Assembly: GCA_003281585.1 (NCBI GenBank)
Contig: QCBN01000001.1
Span: forward strand, 1-64,000
Reading direction: 5' to 3'
Length of the DNA: 64,000 bases
Source: Prochlorococcus sp. AG-347-I15
GTDB lineage: Bacteria; Cyanobacteriota; Cyanobacteriia; PCC-6307; Cyanobiaceae
Within the stretch, counting starts at the first letter, position 1. Each line of letters begins with the position of its first letter. The position numbers and the translations under genes were made by a program. Below, piece after piece: positions 47,801 through 55,045 of the stretch. The notes below the pieces were generated by a model. The model saw nothing but the letters and a program-made list of their open reading frames with translations. It did not search any database and was not told the origin of the DNA.

Positions 47801-48460
47801 GATTTTAAAGATATATTTTATTTACTTAGTGCAATAAAAATAATCAACCAAGAATTGCAAGAGAAAAAAGATTTTTATTATGAAGGATTTAAATATTGGT
47901 TAACTGAATATAAGTACTGGCTTTTAAACTCAGAAATGGCACAAAAAGAATCTTGTACTCATAATAATCATGCAACTTGTTATTTTCTTCAATTAGCTTC
48001 AATCGAAGCATTTCTTGAAAATAAAAATGACTTATTTAAAACTTATATCCAAACTAACATACATTTAATTCAACAGATTTCTAATGAAGGTAAACAACCT
48101 GGAGAATTAAATAGAACCCTTTCTAAGCATTACGCTACATTTAACCTGCAGCAATTTTTAAATCTAAATCTAATTTTTAAGAATTCGTTAAACCTTAGTT
48201 ATTTTGAAAATGATTCAAAAGATAATAAATTAATAAAAGCAATAATTTGGTTATACGAATCTAGAAACCAGTGGGAATATAAGCAGATAAAACATTTTGA
48301 CAACATTCGTCTAGATGTTTTATTTCATATAGCAAAAAATAGTTCTAGTATATTGGATGAATATATTCCAAATAATGAGTTAATCCCGATATCTGAATTG
48401 CCAAATAAGTTTGAGCAAGGAGCAGGTATCCCTTTATTTTGGAAAGAAACTTTAACTTAA
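44834..48460 (+). CDS. Large fusion: unknown N-terminal region, GT-like middle, alginate-lyase-like C-terminus
   Basis: 1208 residues. Residues about 1-500 have no clear family. Residues about 518-800 contain 'NNNGARNFALQIGKKLKGKW' followed by 'IFPLDGNIYIDPKNWSEI', which looks like a GT-A-type nucleotide-sugar site with DGN in place of DxD. Residues about 876-1110 match the alginate lyase family (PF05426, PL5-like toroid): 'HDYVSFAPYWWPNE', 'ISHWFINDETKMNPNLKFSQ', 'NNHATCYFLQLASIEAFLEN' and 'KHYATFNLQQFLNL'. No signal peptide is seen, so either it works in the cytoplasm or export is unusual. It may trim or modify uronate glycan made by the neighbours. Domain calls: C-terminal firm, middle weak, N-terminal none. 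Confidence 0.75.
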   Translation: MMRIINKIKEVIYRLSNNFKKIPLNIALRIYERLFTFKNNIKSVTTYNYGTINLEKEKKSLNKLNKLGDFFLNILSRLDRLTIASFKIKLSQLDLIILNQKYKSSIEECINLMQIYPEYIEQLMTRYLYLLKRTNFRYDKKIVEPFIQIEGLNEGIIFLIDSYHLKTPGLLYYSLISKTNNNKILGLTVEESDITEMKNLASDYKVINLHLSYIFKLEKELFEKKILQFCKLSRLGYKLNIFIHEYSEIKINLNNKTFGKLINHSEYIYVHNQKIKDKISLSLKLPINKILVIDIINYRSLIKKNSPNIFINNLRLEPTNNFTLHINSLSDINNFNFLKSLIEDYSSGQILNKKDEKLIIVLDPNAKNPEFSYRSKRIKDLIIKSRRNIILLKHTTFGFFGQYTYYEIFKLANNYIAINNIFHYEYRVLIDTFNITAFVDNKIFLDFDSLNNQNLHNFKNYIDLRRQLMNNTNSINKDLKQNKSYFNAKHTQKIIDKFLFSKKLHSKPNDQIKKNDSFDYEFIILRIIGNDLPPLHDKGQSINNITYILQNEVIEDNSLRVWILNRIISKSKLTKIKNLLDQNNEKYYEIEFIPQDFIKQSFSNFDGSNYIFQNSKAYYNLEKGLQNKLVNLIIKNHNKYLMNNNGARNFALQIGKKLKGKWIFPLDGNIYIDPKNWSEICKDSKKEGFNYMFLPMARVSNKSDLEKNKNLYFNEEPQIAFKFDSQLSFDEEYVYGSRPKIELLQRLLIIDLWGSIRANIPNYLYGFKDRTRHFYDYKFSSGVIRLPPNMSNSFKEDSKINLNKRALDRDVAIFSFIKNTLLEIGKVTKKRSDSMFFNLNKLNSKTVKISELETILNKQFVSVLDKTPPKDISNYIDMHDYVSFAPYWWPNESTISGLPYVRKDGYWRNECTLYSKESITNDRSALQLLIDRLTTLSIGYKVNKDPVLLDYISGQISHWFINDETKMNPNLKFSQTRRGIAKEHNSGVIDFKDIFYLLSAIKIINQELQEKKDFYYEGFKYWLTEYKYWLLNSEMAQKESCTHNNHATCYFLQLASIEAFLENKNDLFKTYIQTNIHLIQQISNEGKQPGELNRTLSKHYATFNLQQFLNLNLIFKNSLNLSYFENDSKDNKLIKAIIWLYESRNQWEYKQIKHFDNIRLDVLFHIAKNSSSILDEYIPNNELIPISELPNKFEQGAGIPLFWKETLT

Positions 48461-48492
48461 TTAATTTTAATCAATTCTCATAATCTTATATA

Positions 48493-48834
48493 ATGCAAAA
48501 GTTTTTAAAAAAATTCTTTAAAAAATCAAAAAAATTATTTAATTTTATAAATATTTTTGATCAAAAAAAAAGCAATATTGATTTAGAGTTATATTTTTAT
48601 AAAACATTAGAAGAAAGAAATATAAGACTAAGGATTACCAACAAAGATACTATTGAAGAGGTAATTAATAAACTTGTAACAGCTTTTAATGAATATAAAG
48701 AAAAAATAGGCTCCTTAAAAAATCAAAAAGCTAAACTAACTGAAAACAATTTTAAATTAAAAAGTGAAATAAAATATCTTCGTGAACAATGTGATTCTTA
48801 TAAAATGCAATTAGATTCTCTTAAAAGTCAGTAA
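48493..48834 (+). CDS. Small coiled-coil protein
   Basis: 113 residues. The N-terminus is basic and hydrophobic ('KFLKKFFKKSKKLFNFINIF'). Residues 60-110 form a heptad-like coiled coil ('KIGSLKNQKAKLTENNFKLK'). It resembles the spacer proteins often found in picocyanobacterial glycan islands. No enzyme motif. It may be a decayed end of a larger glycosyltransferase. Confidence 0.5.
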   Translation: MQKFLKKFFKKSKKLFNFINIFDQKKSNIDLELYFYKTLEERNIRLRITNKDTIEEVINKLVTAFNEYKEKIGSLKNQKAKLTENNFKLKSEIKYLREQCDSYKMQLDSLKSQ

Positions 48835-48855
48835 GATTATCTTATTTACTAAAGT

Positions 48856-48909
48856 TATAAAATATAAAATATAAAATATAAAATATAAATGGAATATAAA
48901 ATATAAAAT
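48856..48909. repeat. AT-only heptamer tandem repeat
   Basis: The unit ATAAAAT (or a rotation) is repeated about five times, interrupted by ATGG at 48889-48892, then twice more. It lies in the gap between the coiled-coil gene and the sulfotransferase-like gene. Confidence 0.8.
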
Positions 48910-48983
48910 TTAATTAATTTACGAATTTTTTCTTTCATTCCTTACTATATGATTGAATGATATTTGAAAAAACTTAAAACTTT

Positions 48984-50156
48984 ATGTCAGTAATAATTCA
49001 TATTGGACCGCCTAAAACTGGAACAACCTCAATTCAAGATTGTCTATTAAATAATTCTTCAAAAGAAAATTTACAAAAATTTAATGCTTTTTATTTATAT
49101 AACTCCACAAGTAACAATGATGTTTTATTTTTTCTCGCTCATATTAATTCAAATATTCCAAGAACATATAAACAAGAATATAGTAAAGATTTAGAAACAC
49201 ATAAGAAAGATGCACAAAATTATATAAAAAATTTAAGAGGCAAACATAAAAAAAATAATATTTATATTAGTTCTTCTGAGTATCTTTTTAGATTAAGTAG
49301 AGATGAAATAATAAAATTAAAGAATTTAATTAGTGAATTTGATGAAGACATTAAAATATTTTGTTATGTAAGAGATCCTTTGAAGTATTTGATTTCTTTG
49401 ATGTGTCAGAATATGCCACATTCAAGAAGATTAAGGACTCCATCTCACGACGTAAATATATTAGATCGACTTTCTGCTTGGGAAGAAACTTTTAAAGATA
49501 AATTTACTGTATATAGTTTTGAAAAAGCAATTAGTGGCACTAATGGACTAAGTGGTGCTTTAGAGAGAAATATTAATGAGCTAGCTTTTTTAAATAAAAA
49601 AAGTAATGGAATAAAGCTTATACATAATGAAGAAAGATCTAATATTTCTGAGTGTAGTGAATTATTATTAGCCTTAAGGAATTACAGAATTAAGCATAAT
49701 TTAAAGGATAATAAATATGATAAAGATTTGCTGGGTGCTAAGAAGAAGATAACAAAAAGACTTAATAATTTAAAAAATTATATAGGTACAAAAATGGAAT
49801 ATTCTGAAGATGCAAAGATATTTTTTTATAATAAAAATAAATCTTTATATGAATTACTTGAAAATAAATATAAGTTTATATATACAAATAATTGGCGAGA
49901 TTATCTTAATGAAGAAAAGTACATAAGCTTAAAAAATATCAAATGGGAATTTGATAATATAGTTAAGTCATATAATAAAGAATTATCAGAATTATTTTTG
50001 ATAAATTTAGAAATGACAATTTTAAAAAATAAGAAATCTAATTTCTTTATAAAAAAAAGAGTTAAAAGATTATCTTCAAAAACTAAGAAATACTTTAATA
50101 TATCCTTTACTTTACTTAAAAATATTTTTATAAGTGCTCTTAAACTTTTTAAATAA
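48984..50156 (+). CDS. Sulfotransferase-like P-loop protein
   Basis: 390 residues. 'IIHIGPPKTGTTSIQDCLLN' is the 5'-phosphosulfate-binding loop of PAPS-dependent sulfotransferases and 'IKIFCYVRDPLKYLISLMCQ' the 3'-phosphate-binding motif. The C-terminal 100 residues are very basic. It would transfer sulfate from PAPS to a surface glycan, giving PAP, the substrate of the CysQ in the same island. The acceptor is unknown. Confidence 0.85.
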   Translation: MSVIIHIGPPKTGTTSIQDCLLNNSSKENLQKFNAFYLYNSTSNNDVLFFLAHINSNIPRTYKQEYSKDLETHKKDAQNYIKNLRGKHKKNNIYISSSEYLFRLSRDEIIKLKNLISEFDEDIKIFCYVRDPLKYLISLMCQNMPHSRRLRTPSHDVNILDRLSAWEETFKDKFTVYSFEKAISGTNGLSGALERNINELAFLNKKSNGIKLIHNEERSNISECSELLLALRNYRIKHNLKDNKYDKDLLGAKKKITKRLNNLKNYIGTKMEYSEDAKIFFYNKNKSLYELLENKYKFIYTNNWRDYLNEEKYISLKNIKWEFDNIVKSYNKELSELFLINLEMTILKNKKSNFFIKKRVKRLSSKTKKYFNISFTLLKNIFISALKLFK

Positions 50157-50331
50157 TAAATCTATTATTGGATTAAGAATTAATTTTATTTATTAAAAAA
50201 TTTGTTATTTTTATTAATTTATAGTTAATAAAGAAATTATAATTTTTTTAAAATATAAATTAGTTTTAGATATTAAAATAATTTCATATTTAAACTGCAG
50301 ATATCATAAGGAAAATATTTACAAATACTTT

Positions 50332-50979
50332 TTAAATTACATTCGATGCGATACCTATAAAATAATTTTTGTACTCAATTTTCTTTACTTTTACTTTGGT
50401 AGAAGAGGAATAATTAATTGCTAGGTTTTTTTTATTATTAAACTCCCAATTTCTAATGTCTCTTAAAATCCTACCATTATTTCTTTTTATAAGAGCTTCT
50501 TTTAGAACCCAAATTTCAATAAATTTTAAACATTTATCAGTAAAATTCAAGGAAGAAAGATTACTAAACTCTTTATCTGTAAGAACTTTTCTTGAAATTA
50601 AATTAAAGTCTATTTTTCTGTCATTCCTCTCAATATCTATCCCAACATTCTCATTTGACCAAACAACTACTAATGCATCAACACAATGACTAAAGCTTAA
50701 ATAACCAAAATTTTTTGGCAATTTAGGTTGCTTTCCCAAAGGAGCGTTCAATGGTACCAAAAGAGGATCAAGTCTAAAAATGTCAGATAGTATTATCCTT
50801 GAATATGATCTTGAATGAATAAACTCTTGTTTTCTTTTTAAACTAAGATCTAAACATGCATTTTTTTCTATTTTGGTTATTAAATCAAAAGTAATATCTT
50901 TTCTACAAAAAAAAATCTTCAAATTTTTTTTATTTAATAAACATTTACCATAAATATTTTTATTGGTTGTCTTTGACAT
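50332..50979 (-). CDS. 4'-phosphopantetheinyl transferase, Sfp type
   Basis: From ATG 50979 the product is 215 residues; an ATG at 51018 exists only because two repeats meet there. 'ENVGIDIERNDRKID' holds the Mg2+-binding Asp pair and 'KFIEIWVLKEALIKRNNG' the WxxKEA motif. 'GKQPKLPKNFGYLSFSHC' is the usual preceding stretch. It moves phosphopantetheine from CoA to a carrier protein Ser. The carrier at 60020 is the obvious partner. Its 5' end is duplicated at 52263-52350, next to the DltD-like gene, which implies it once followed that gene directly. Confidence 0.88.
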   Translation of the reverse strand: MSKTTNKNIYGKCLLNKKNLKIFFCRKDITFDLITKIEKNACLDLSLKRKQEFIHSRSYSRIILSDIFRLDPLLVPLNAPLGKQPKLPKNFGYLSFSHCVDALVVVWSNENVGIDIERNDRKIDFNLISRKVLTDKEFSNLSSLNFTDKCLKFIEIWVLKEALIKRNNGRILRDIRNWEFNNKKNLAINYSSSTKVKVKKIEYKNYFIGIASNVI

Positions 50980-51017
50980 TTTATAATTTTTTATAAAGCT
51001 TAAATGATGAGAGTTCA
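50938..51017. repeat. Direct repeat A, copy 1 (5' end of the PPTase gene)
   Basis: About 80 bases nearly identical to 52263-52350. This copy holds the real start of the PPTase gene. Just upstream of that start is a residue of the sequence that ends the DltD-like gene in copy 2. Confidence 0.88.
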
Positions 51018-51227
51018 TTTATATAAACTTTATCACCAATTTTTATCATGGGGAAAAATGAAAAAGACTTAAGGCCAATACAAACCACTTAATTATTTGC
51101 TAATAGGGTGTATTCAAAGTTGCTAAAGATAATTTTCTAGATCTTTTATGGTTAATATCTATTTTTCCTAGTTTATTTTTAAACCAATTTTTATCACTAA
51201 CAAATACTCCTGAATCTATATGACTTT
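51018..51227. repeat. Direct repeat B, copy 1
   Basis: 210 bases matching 60479-60688 at what looks like well over 80% identity, same orientation. On the minus strand both copies show a decayed coding sequence; this copy reads 'VFVSDKNWFKNKLGKIDINH' then stops. Together with copy 2 it brackets most of the sulfonate/Dlt-like cluster. Confidence 0.88.
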
Positions 51228-51502
51228 AGTCTAAGGATTAATTGTTTGGTTAATTATTTAGCCTTATGTCGATATACACCTTTTGTCGAAAGCGATGCAA
51301 TTATTACGAATGAAAATTTTATTTTTTGTAAACCTTATATAAATGAACATCTTCAGCGAAAATGCTTCCAAGTATTAAATAGTCACTAGTGAAATAATTT
51401 ATATTTGAATCATTATATCGATTAATTTATTTTCTATTTAATTTTATAAATTGAAAATGGTTTACATTTTAAGTAAAATCATAAAAAAGAAATTACCTCG
51501 AA
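51228..51502. other. Gap between repeat B and the methyltransferase gene
   Basis: AT-rich. No ORF, hairpin or motif that I can support; it probably contains the promoter of the methyltransferase gene. Confidence 0.4.
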
Positions 51503-52255
51503 ATGGGAATAACAGAAACTTCCAAACGCGAAAAAGAATTTCATGATAGACGTTATCGAAAAAATAAGGGTCATAGAGGTTTGGTAACAAAGTCATACAT
51601 AGCTTATAAATTTGCTGTTGAGAGACATCAATTTTTAACTGACGTTAAAGAATCAAGAGTATTAGAAATTGGATGCAGTCTTGGTATATCAAAAGCAAAA
51701 TTTTTTAAACATAAAAATTGTTCCTATACAGGAATCAACATATCGGAAAATTGTATAAACATAAATAAATATCTAGCAAAGAAAGAAAATTTAGATGTTG
51801 AATATATTACTGATGATGGGAATACACTTTATTCTTTAAAAGGAAGGAAGTTTGATTTGATATTTATGACCGGTGTTTTGCATCACCTAGAATATGATAT
51901 TGCCTTGCCAACTTTAAGATCTCTATTAGATAAAAATGGAAAACTTATTATGTTAGAACCTATGGCAACTAATCCATTAATTAATTTATTTAGAGCACTA
52001 ACACCAAAAATCAGAACGGTTGATGAGCATCCTCTAAACTTTTCTGATTTTGATTACATTAAACAATTTTTTCCCAATTCTATATTTGAATTACATAGTA
52101 TTTTATCAGTAATTATGATCCCATTTTCATTATTAATATCTAAAAAAATACTATATAAATTTTGTAAAACTTTAGGAAAACTGGATTTATTACTTACAAA
52201 AATTCCTCTCGTCAAAAGATTAAGTTGGCTTGTGTTAATTGAGGCTAAATTTTAA
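51503..52255 (+). CDS. Class I SAM-dependent methyltransferase
   Basis: 250 residues. Motif I 'SRVLEIGCSLGISKAKFF', motif II/III 'FDLIFMTGVLHHLEYDIALP' and 'LDKNGKLIMLEPMATNP' are typical of Methyltransf_11/UbiE-like enzymes. The C-terminal hydrophobic part ('VIMIPFSLLISKKILY') may touch membrane or a lipid-linked substrate. It lies on the opposite strand between copies of repeat A and appears to have been inserted between the DltD-like and PPTase genes. Confidence 0.86.
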   Translation: MGITETSKREKEFHDRRYRKNKGHRGLVTKSYIAYKFAVERHQFLTDVKESRVLEIGCSLGISKAKFFKHKNCSYTGINISENCININKYLAKKENLDVEYITDDGNTLYSLKGRKFDLIFMTGVLHHLEYDIALPTLRSLLDKNGKLIMLEPMATNPLINLFRALTPKIRTVDEHPLNFSDFDYIKQFFPNSIFELHSILSVIMIPFSLLISKKILYKFCKTLGKLDLLLTKIPLVKRLSWLVLIEAKF

Positions 52256-52262
52256 GAAACAT

Positions 52263-52350
52263 TAAACATTTACCATAAATACTTTTATTGGTTGTTTTTG
52301 ACATTAGATAATTTTTTATAAAGCTTAAAATGATGAGAGTTGATCATTTA
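52263..52350. repeat. Direct repeat A, copy 2 with a PPTase 5' fragment
   Basis: On the minus strand it encodes the last residues of the DltD-like protein ('NDQLSSF' and stop) and then a 15-residue copy of the PPTase start, 'MSKTTNKSIYGKCLM', which soon ends. It is a broken duplicate of 50938-51017. Confidence 0.88.
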
Positions 52351-53719
52351 GCCATTTGCTAAAAATATACCTTCCATTATTATTTAGATGAGTTGGGTCT
52401 GCATAGTTTTCAGCAAGATTAATCTTTTGAAAAATAGATTTAGGAGGATAAATAAAATCTTTATATAAAGATTTTATTTGTATAATCTCATTATTGGAAG
52501 GGTATCTATCATATATTCTAGGTATAGAAGTTAGTATTAATTTACCATTATTACTCTCAATAATTGATCTAATTTCATCTATTATTTTTAAATCATATTT
52601 TGTTATTTTTGATCTTCCCAGTATTGCATTCTCATATTCAAGTCCAGGAATTCCAAAAGAAAATCCATGTATTATTCTTTTTATTGAATATTCAGATAAA
52701 TCTTTTAATTTAGGTTGAGGAACATTCAAATTATTATGTTTTTCCCAACTTCTTTTCAAGATTTGTAGATTATTTGAACCAGGAGGATAATTTTTATCCA
52801 AATAAAATGGTTTCATTTTTGCAATATTATTATCTTGAAAATTCCTAGATCCATATCTCTCAAGCCAACAAATATCTCCCATCCACAACCCTTTAATTTT
52901 TTCAGAATTTGTCAATTTTTCTTTTATGTAAATATAAGATTCTTGGAAAGCTCTATTAAAAACAAATAGAAATCTTTGAGCAGTAACAAATTTAGTAAAA
53001 ATGTATGGCAAGTCAAAACTTTCAGAGTATATTTTTGGTTCTTCTAAAAATAAAGTTTTACTTAAAGGGCTTCTTATATTGCTAGCAATTTTTTTTGAAA
53101 GTTTAACTCTATTAATAAAATTATTTCTATGAATAGAGTATTTATGTGCAGTTGAGAAATACTCTCTTCCCATTATATTTTTTATGGATTTTAAAACTTT
53201 TTTTTGATCTTTTTTACTAATTTTTTTTGTTGGATATTTTTCCAAAAAATATTCATTAATAAAATCTTCTCTATAATTATTATTTTTTAAATTTTGTTTC
53301 TCCGCAACTAAAGAATCTAAATACAAATTTTTTGTTTCTAGTGCTATAACTACGAATTTGGGATTTATGCCATTTTTGTAGAGATTTTCTATTATTGAAT
53401 AAGTCCTTTTATAACTTTTTCCTTGTAATCCTAAATTTAAAGATTTATCATTTTCTACTTCATTCTTTCCAAAAATCAACTGCGGTTCTATGCCTCTTCT
53501 TACTCGAGAAGAACCAATAGAAACACTAAAAGGATTTTTATTTTTATTGAGTGAAATAATATTACCTAGACAATAAGTATTAAAGCTCCTATCAAATCTT
53601 ATTAAAGAAATCCATGGTATAACCTCATAAACAAATAAAAATAAAAATAAAATTGGTAAAGGTAAAAATAAAAATCTTTTTATTTTTTTGTTTCTAAAAT
53701 AATTAATAAGATTAGACAT
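52325..53719 (-). CDS. SGNH/DltD-like protein, partner of the MBOAT
   Basis: 464 residues. There is one N-terminal membrane anchor (about residues 15-38) with the rest outside. 'SVSIGSSRVRRGIEP' (GSSR at 69-72) matches the nucleophile block of DltD/AlgX-type SGNH proteins, and 'ADPTHLNNNGR' gives the late Asp441 and His444. Such proteins work with MBOAT acyltransferases in acylation of teichoic acid, alginate or peptidoglycan. It is the last gene of the ligase-MBOAT-microprotein-SGNH series. It ends inside repeat A. Confidence 0.82.
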   Translation of the reverse strand: MSNLINYFRNKKIKRFLFLPLPILFLFLFVYEVIPWISLIRFDRSFNTYCLGNIISLNKNKNPFSVSIGSSRVRRGIEPQLIFGKNEVENDKSLNLGLQGKSYKRTYSIIENLYKNGINPKFVVIALETKNLYLDSLVAEKQNLKNNNYREDFINEYFLEKYPTKKISKKDQKKVLKSIKNIMGREYFSTAHKYSIHRNNFINRVKLSKKIASNIRSPLSKTLFLEEPKIYSESFDLPYIFTKFVTAQRFLFVFNRAFQESYIYIKEKLTNSEKIKGLWMGDICWLERYGSRNFQDNNIAKMKPFYLDKNYPPGSNNLQILKRSWEKHNNLNVPQPKLKDLSEYSIKRIIHGFSFGIPGLEYENAILGRSKITKYDLKIIDEIRSIIESNNGKLILTSIPRIYDRYPSNNEIIQIKSLYKDFIYPPKSIFQKINLAENYADPTHLNNNGRYIFSKWLNDQLSSF

Positions 53720-53738
53720 TTCTAATAATCAGATTTAA

Positions 53739-53870
53739 TTAATTTGCATATCTTGGTACAACCCTCTCAAATGGATAATTATAAAGAAATATAATTAATC
53801 CAACCAAACCCAGAAAATACCAAGAATTTAGAAATTTGTATATTTTTTGAAGGAACTTTAAGTTTTTCAT
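53739..53870 (-). CDS. 43-residue single-pass microprotein (DltX-like)
   Basis: ATG 53870 to TAA 53739 gives 43 residues: a basic start ('MKNLKFLQKIYKF'), one helix ('WYFLGLVGLIIFLYNY') and a short tail 'PFERVVPRYAN' with a Tyr two residues from the last. It lies between the MBOAT and SGNH genes on the same strand. Gram-positive dlt operons carry DltX, a roughly 50-residue single-pass protein whose C-terminal motif includes a Tyr that has been reported to carry the D-alanyl group. The tail here is different in sequence but alike in place, size, topology and Tyr. It is too short for most gene callers. Confidence 0.68.
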   Translation of the reverse strand: MKNLKFLQKIYKFLNSWYFLGLVGLIIFLYNYPFERVVPRYAN

Positions 53871-53932
53871 ATTTTTTTTTATGAATATAATTATAATTTA
53901 AAATCTTATTTTATAAAATAAAATAAAATTTT

Positions 53933-55030
53933 TTAAATGTATCCTGTAGCAATTGCAGATAAAAAAGTAACAATATTAAAAGTTAATAAATAACTTAAAA
54001 TTCTATTAATTAACCAGTATTTTTTTGTCTTAGAAGAGTTTTTAATTGTTACTGCCATACAAGTTCCATGACCTATTCCCCAAAGAAGAAACCTTAATGA
54101 TATTTCATGCCATAAACCTGCAAAAATAAATGCTATAAAAATGCCCAGTCTTTTGTTGTTACTTAACCTTACGTAAGGTTTATAAATATATGTACCTATA
54201 AAATTACTCATTGACATGTGCCAGCGTCTCCAGAATTCCTTGATATTTGTAGCAAGAAAAGGCTTATCAAAATTCTCTGGCAATTTAATTCCAAACAAAG
54301 CCGCAGAACCAATTGCTACAGAGCTATAGCCACTGAAATCAAAGAAAAGTGAAATGAATCTAAAATAGACGCCTAAAACAATTTGTTGAAATGAATCAGG
54401 GTCTTTTGGTACTACAGATGCTAGAAGTGGAGCTATTACCATTAATGAAGCGATACCCCAGAAAATCCTCGAAATGGCAATTAAAACATTTTGAATTTTA
54501 TAATCTGTGCCCTTTTTTTTAAATTTATTATTTTCCCACTCTAGACATCCATGTATAGGCCCTGCAGGAAGACTAGGGACAAAAGTTAATGCTGACAGTG
54601 CTTCAATTATCAATATTTTATCTCTTTTTATCCATTGTTTTAAAGATATATATGACTTTAAAACAATAAATGTCGCACCAATTTTAAAAGGAGTTTCATT
54701 AAAAGTTATTCCAGTAAATAATTTTCTAAAATATTCAGATAGTGGTAAATTAAAAATTGGCCCCGATAAAAATATTAAGGGCAAAATTAATAGCCAAGCA
54801 TAATTTGAATTAAATTTATATTGTTTAATTAAAAAATACATAGATAGCATTAATAATATCTGCAGACTGATCAATAAAATCAAGAAAGGGCTTGCTAATG
54901 TTATTAGGAATAAATTAAAAATGGCAAGAAAAATTAAAGAAGATCTATATCCAATAAATAATTTTGAAAATGAAAAAAGTGGAGCTCCAATAAAAAGATA
55001 GATTAAAAAAATTCCAGTAGGATAAAGCAC
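53933..55030 (-). CDS. MBOAT family O-acyltransferase (DltB/AlgI-like)
   Basis: 365 residues with about ten membrane helices. The MBOAT core is present: 'FVPSLPAGPIHGC' (151-162), 'FDFSGYSSVAIGSAALFGI', 'FLATNIKEFWRRWHMSMSNF' with His271, and 'FAGLWHEISLRFLLWGIGHG' with the catalytic His308. These match His289 and His336 of DltB. It would pass an acyl group from the carrier protein in the cytoplasm across the membrane. It starts 15 bases after the ligase gene ends. Confidence 0.92.
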   Translation of the reverse strand: MLYPTGIFLIYLFIGAPLFSFSKLFIGYRSSLIFLAIFNLFLITLASPFLILLISLQILLMLSMYFLIKQYKFNSNYAWLLILPLIFLSGPIFNLPLSEYFRKLFTGITFNETPFKIGATFIVLKSYISLKQWIKRDKILIIEALSALTFVPSLPAGPIHGCLEWENNKFKKKGTDYKIQNVLIAISRIFWGIASLMVIAPLLASVVPKDPDSFQQIVLGVYFRFISLFFDFSGYSSVAIGSAALFGIKLPENFDKPFLATNIKEFWRRWHMSMSNFIGTYIYKPYVRLSNNKRLGIFIAFIFAGLWHEISLRFLLWGIGHGTCMAVTIKNSSKTKKYWLINRILSYLLTFNIVTFLSAIATGYI

Positions 55031-55045
55031 TATAAAAACTCCTTA

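Noticed and set aside
48856..48909. CRISPR-like repeat
   Set aside because: Units are 7 bases with no spacers and no cas genes nearby; it is a simple tandem repeat.
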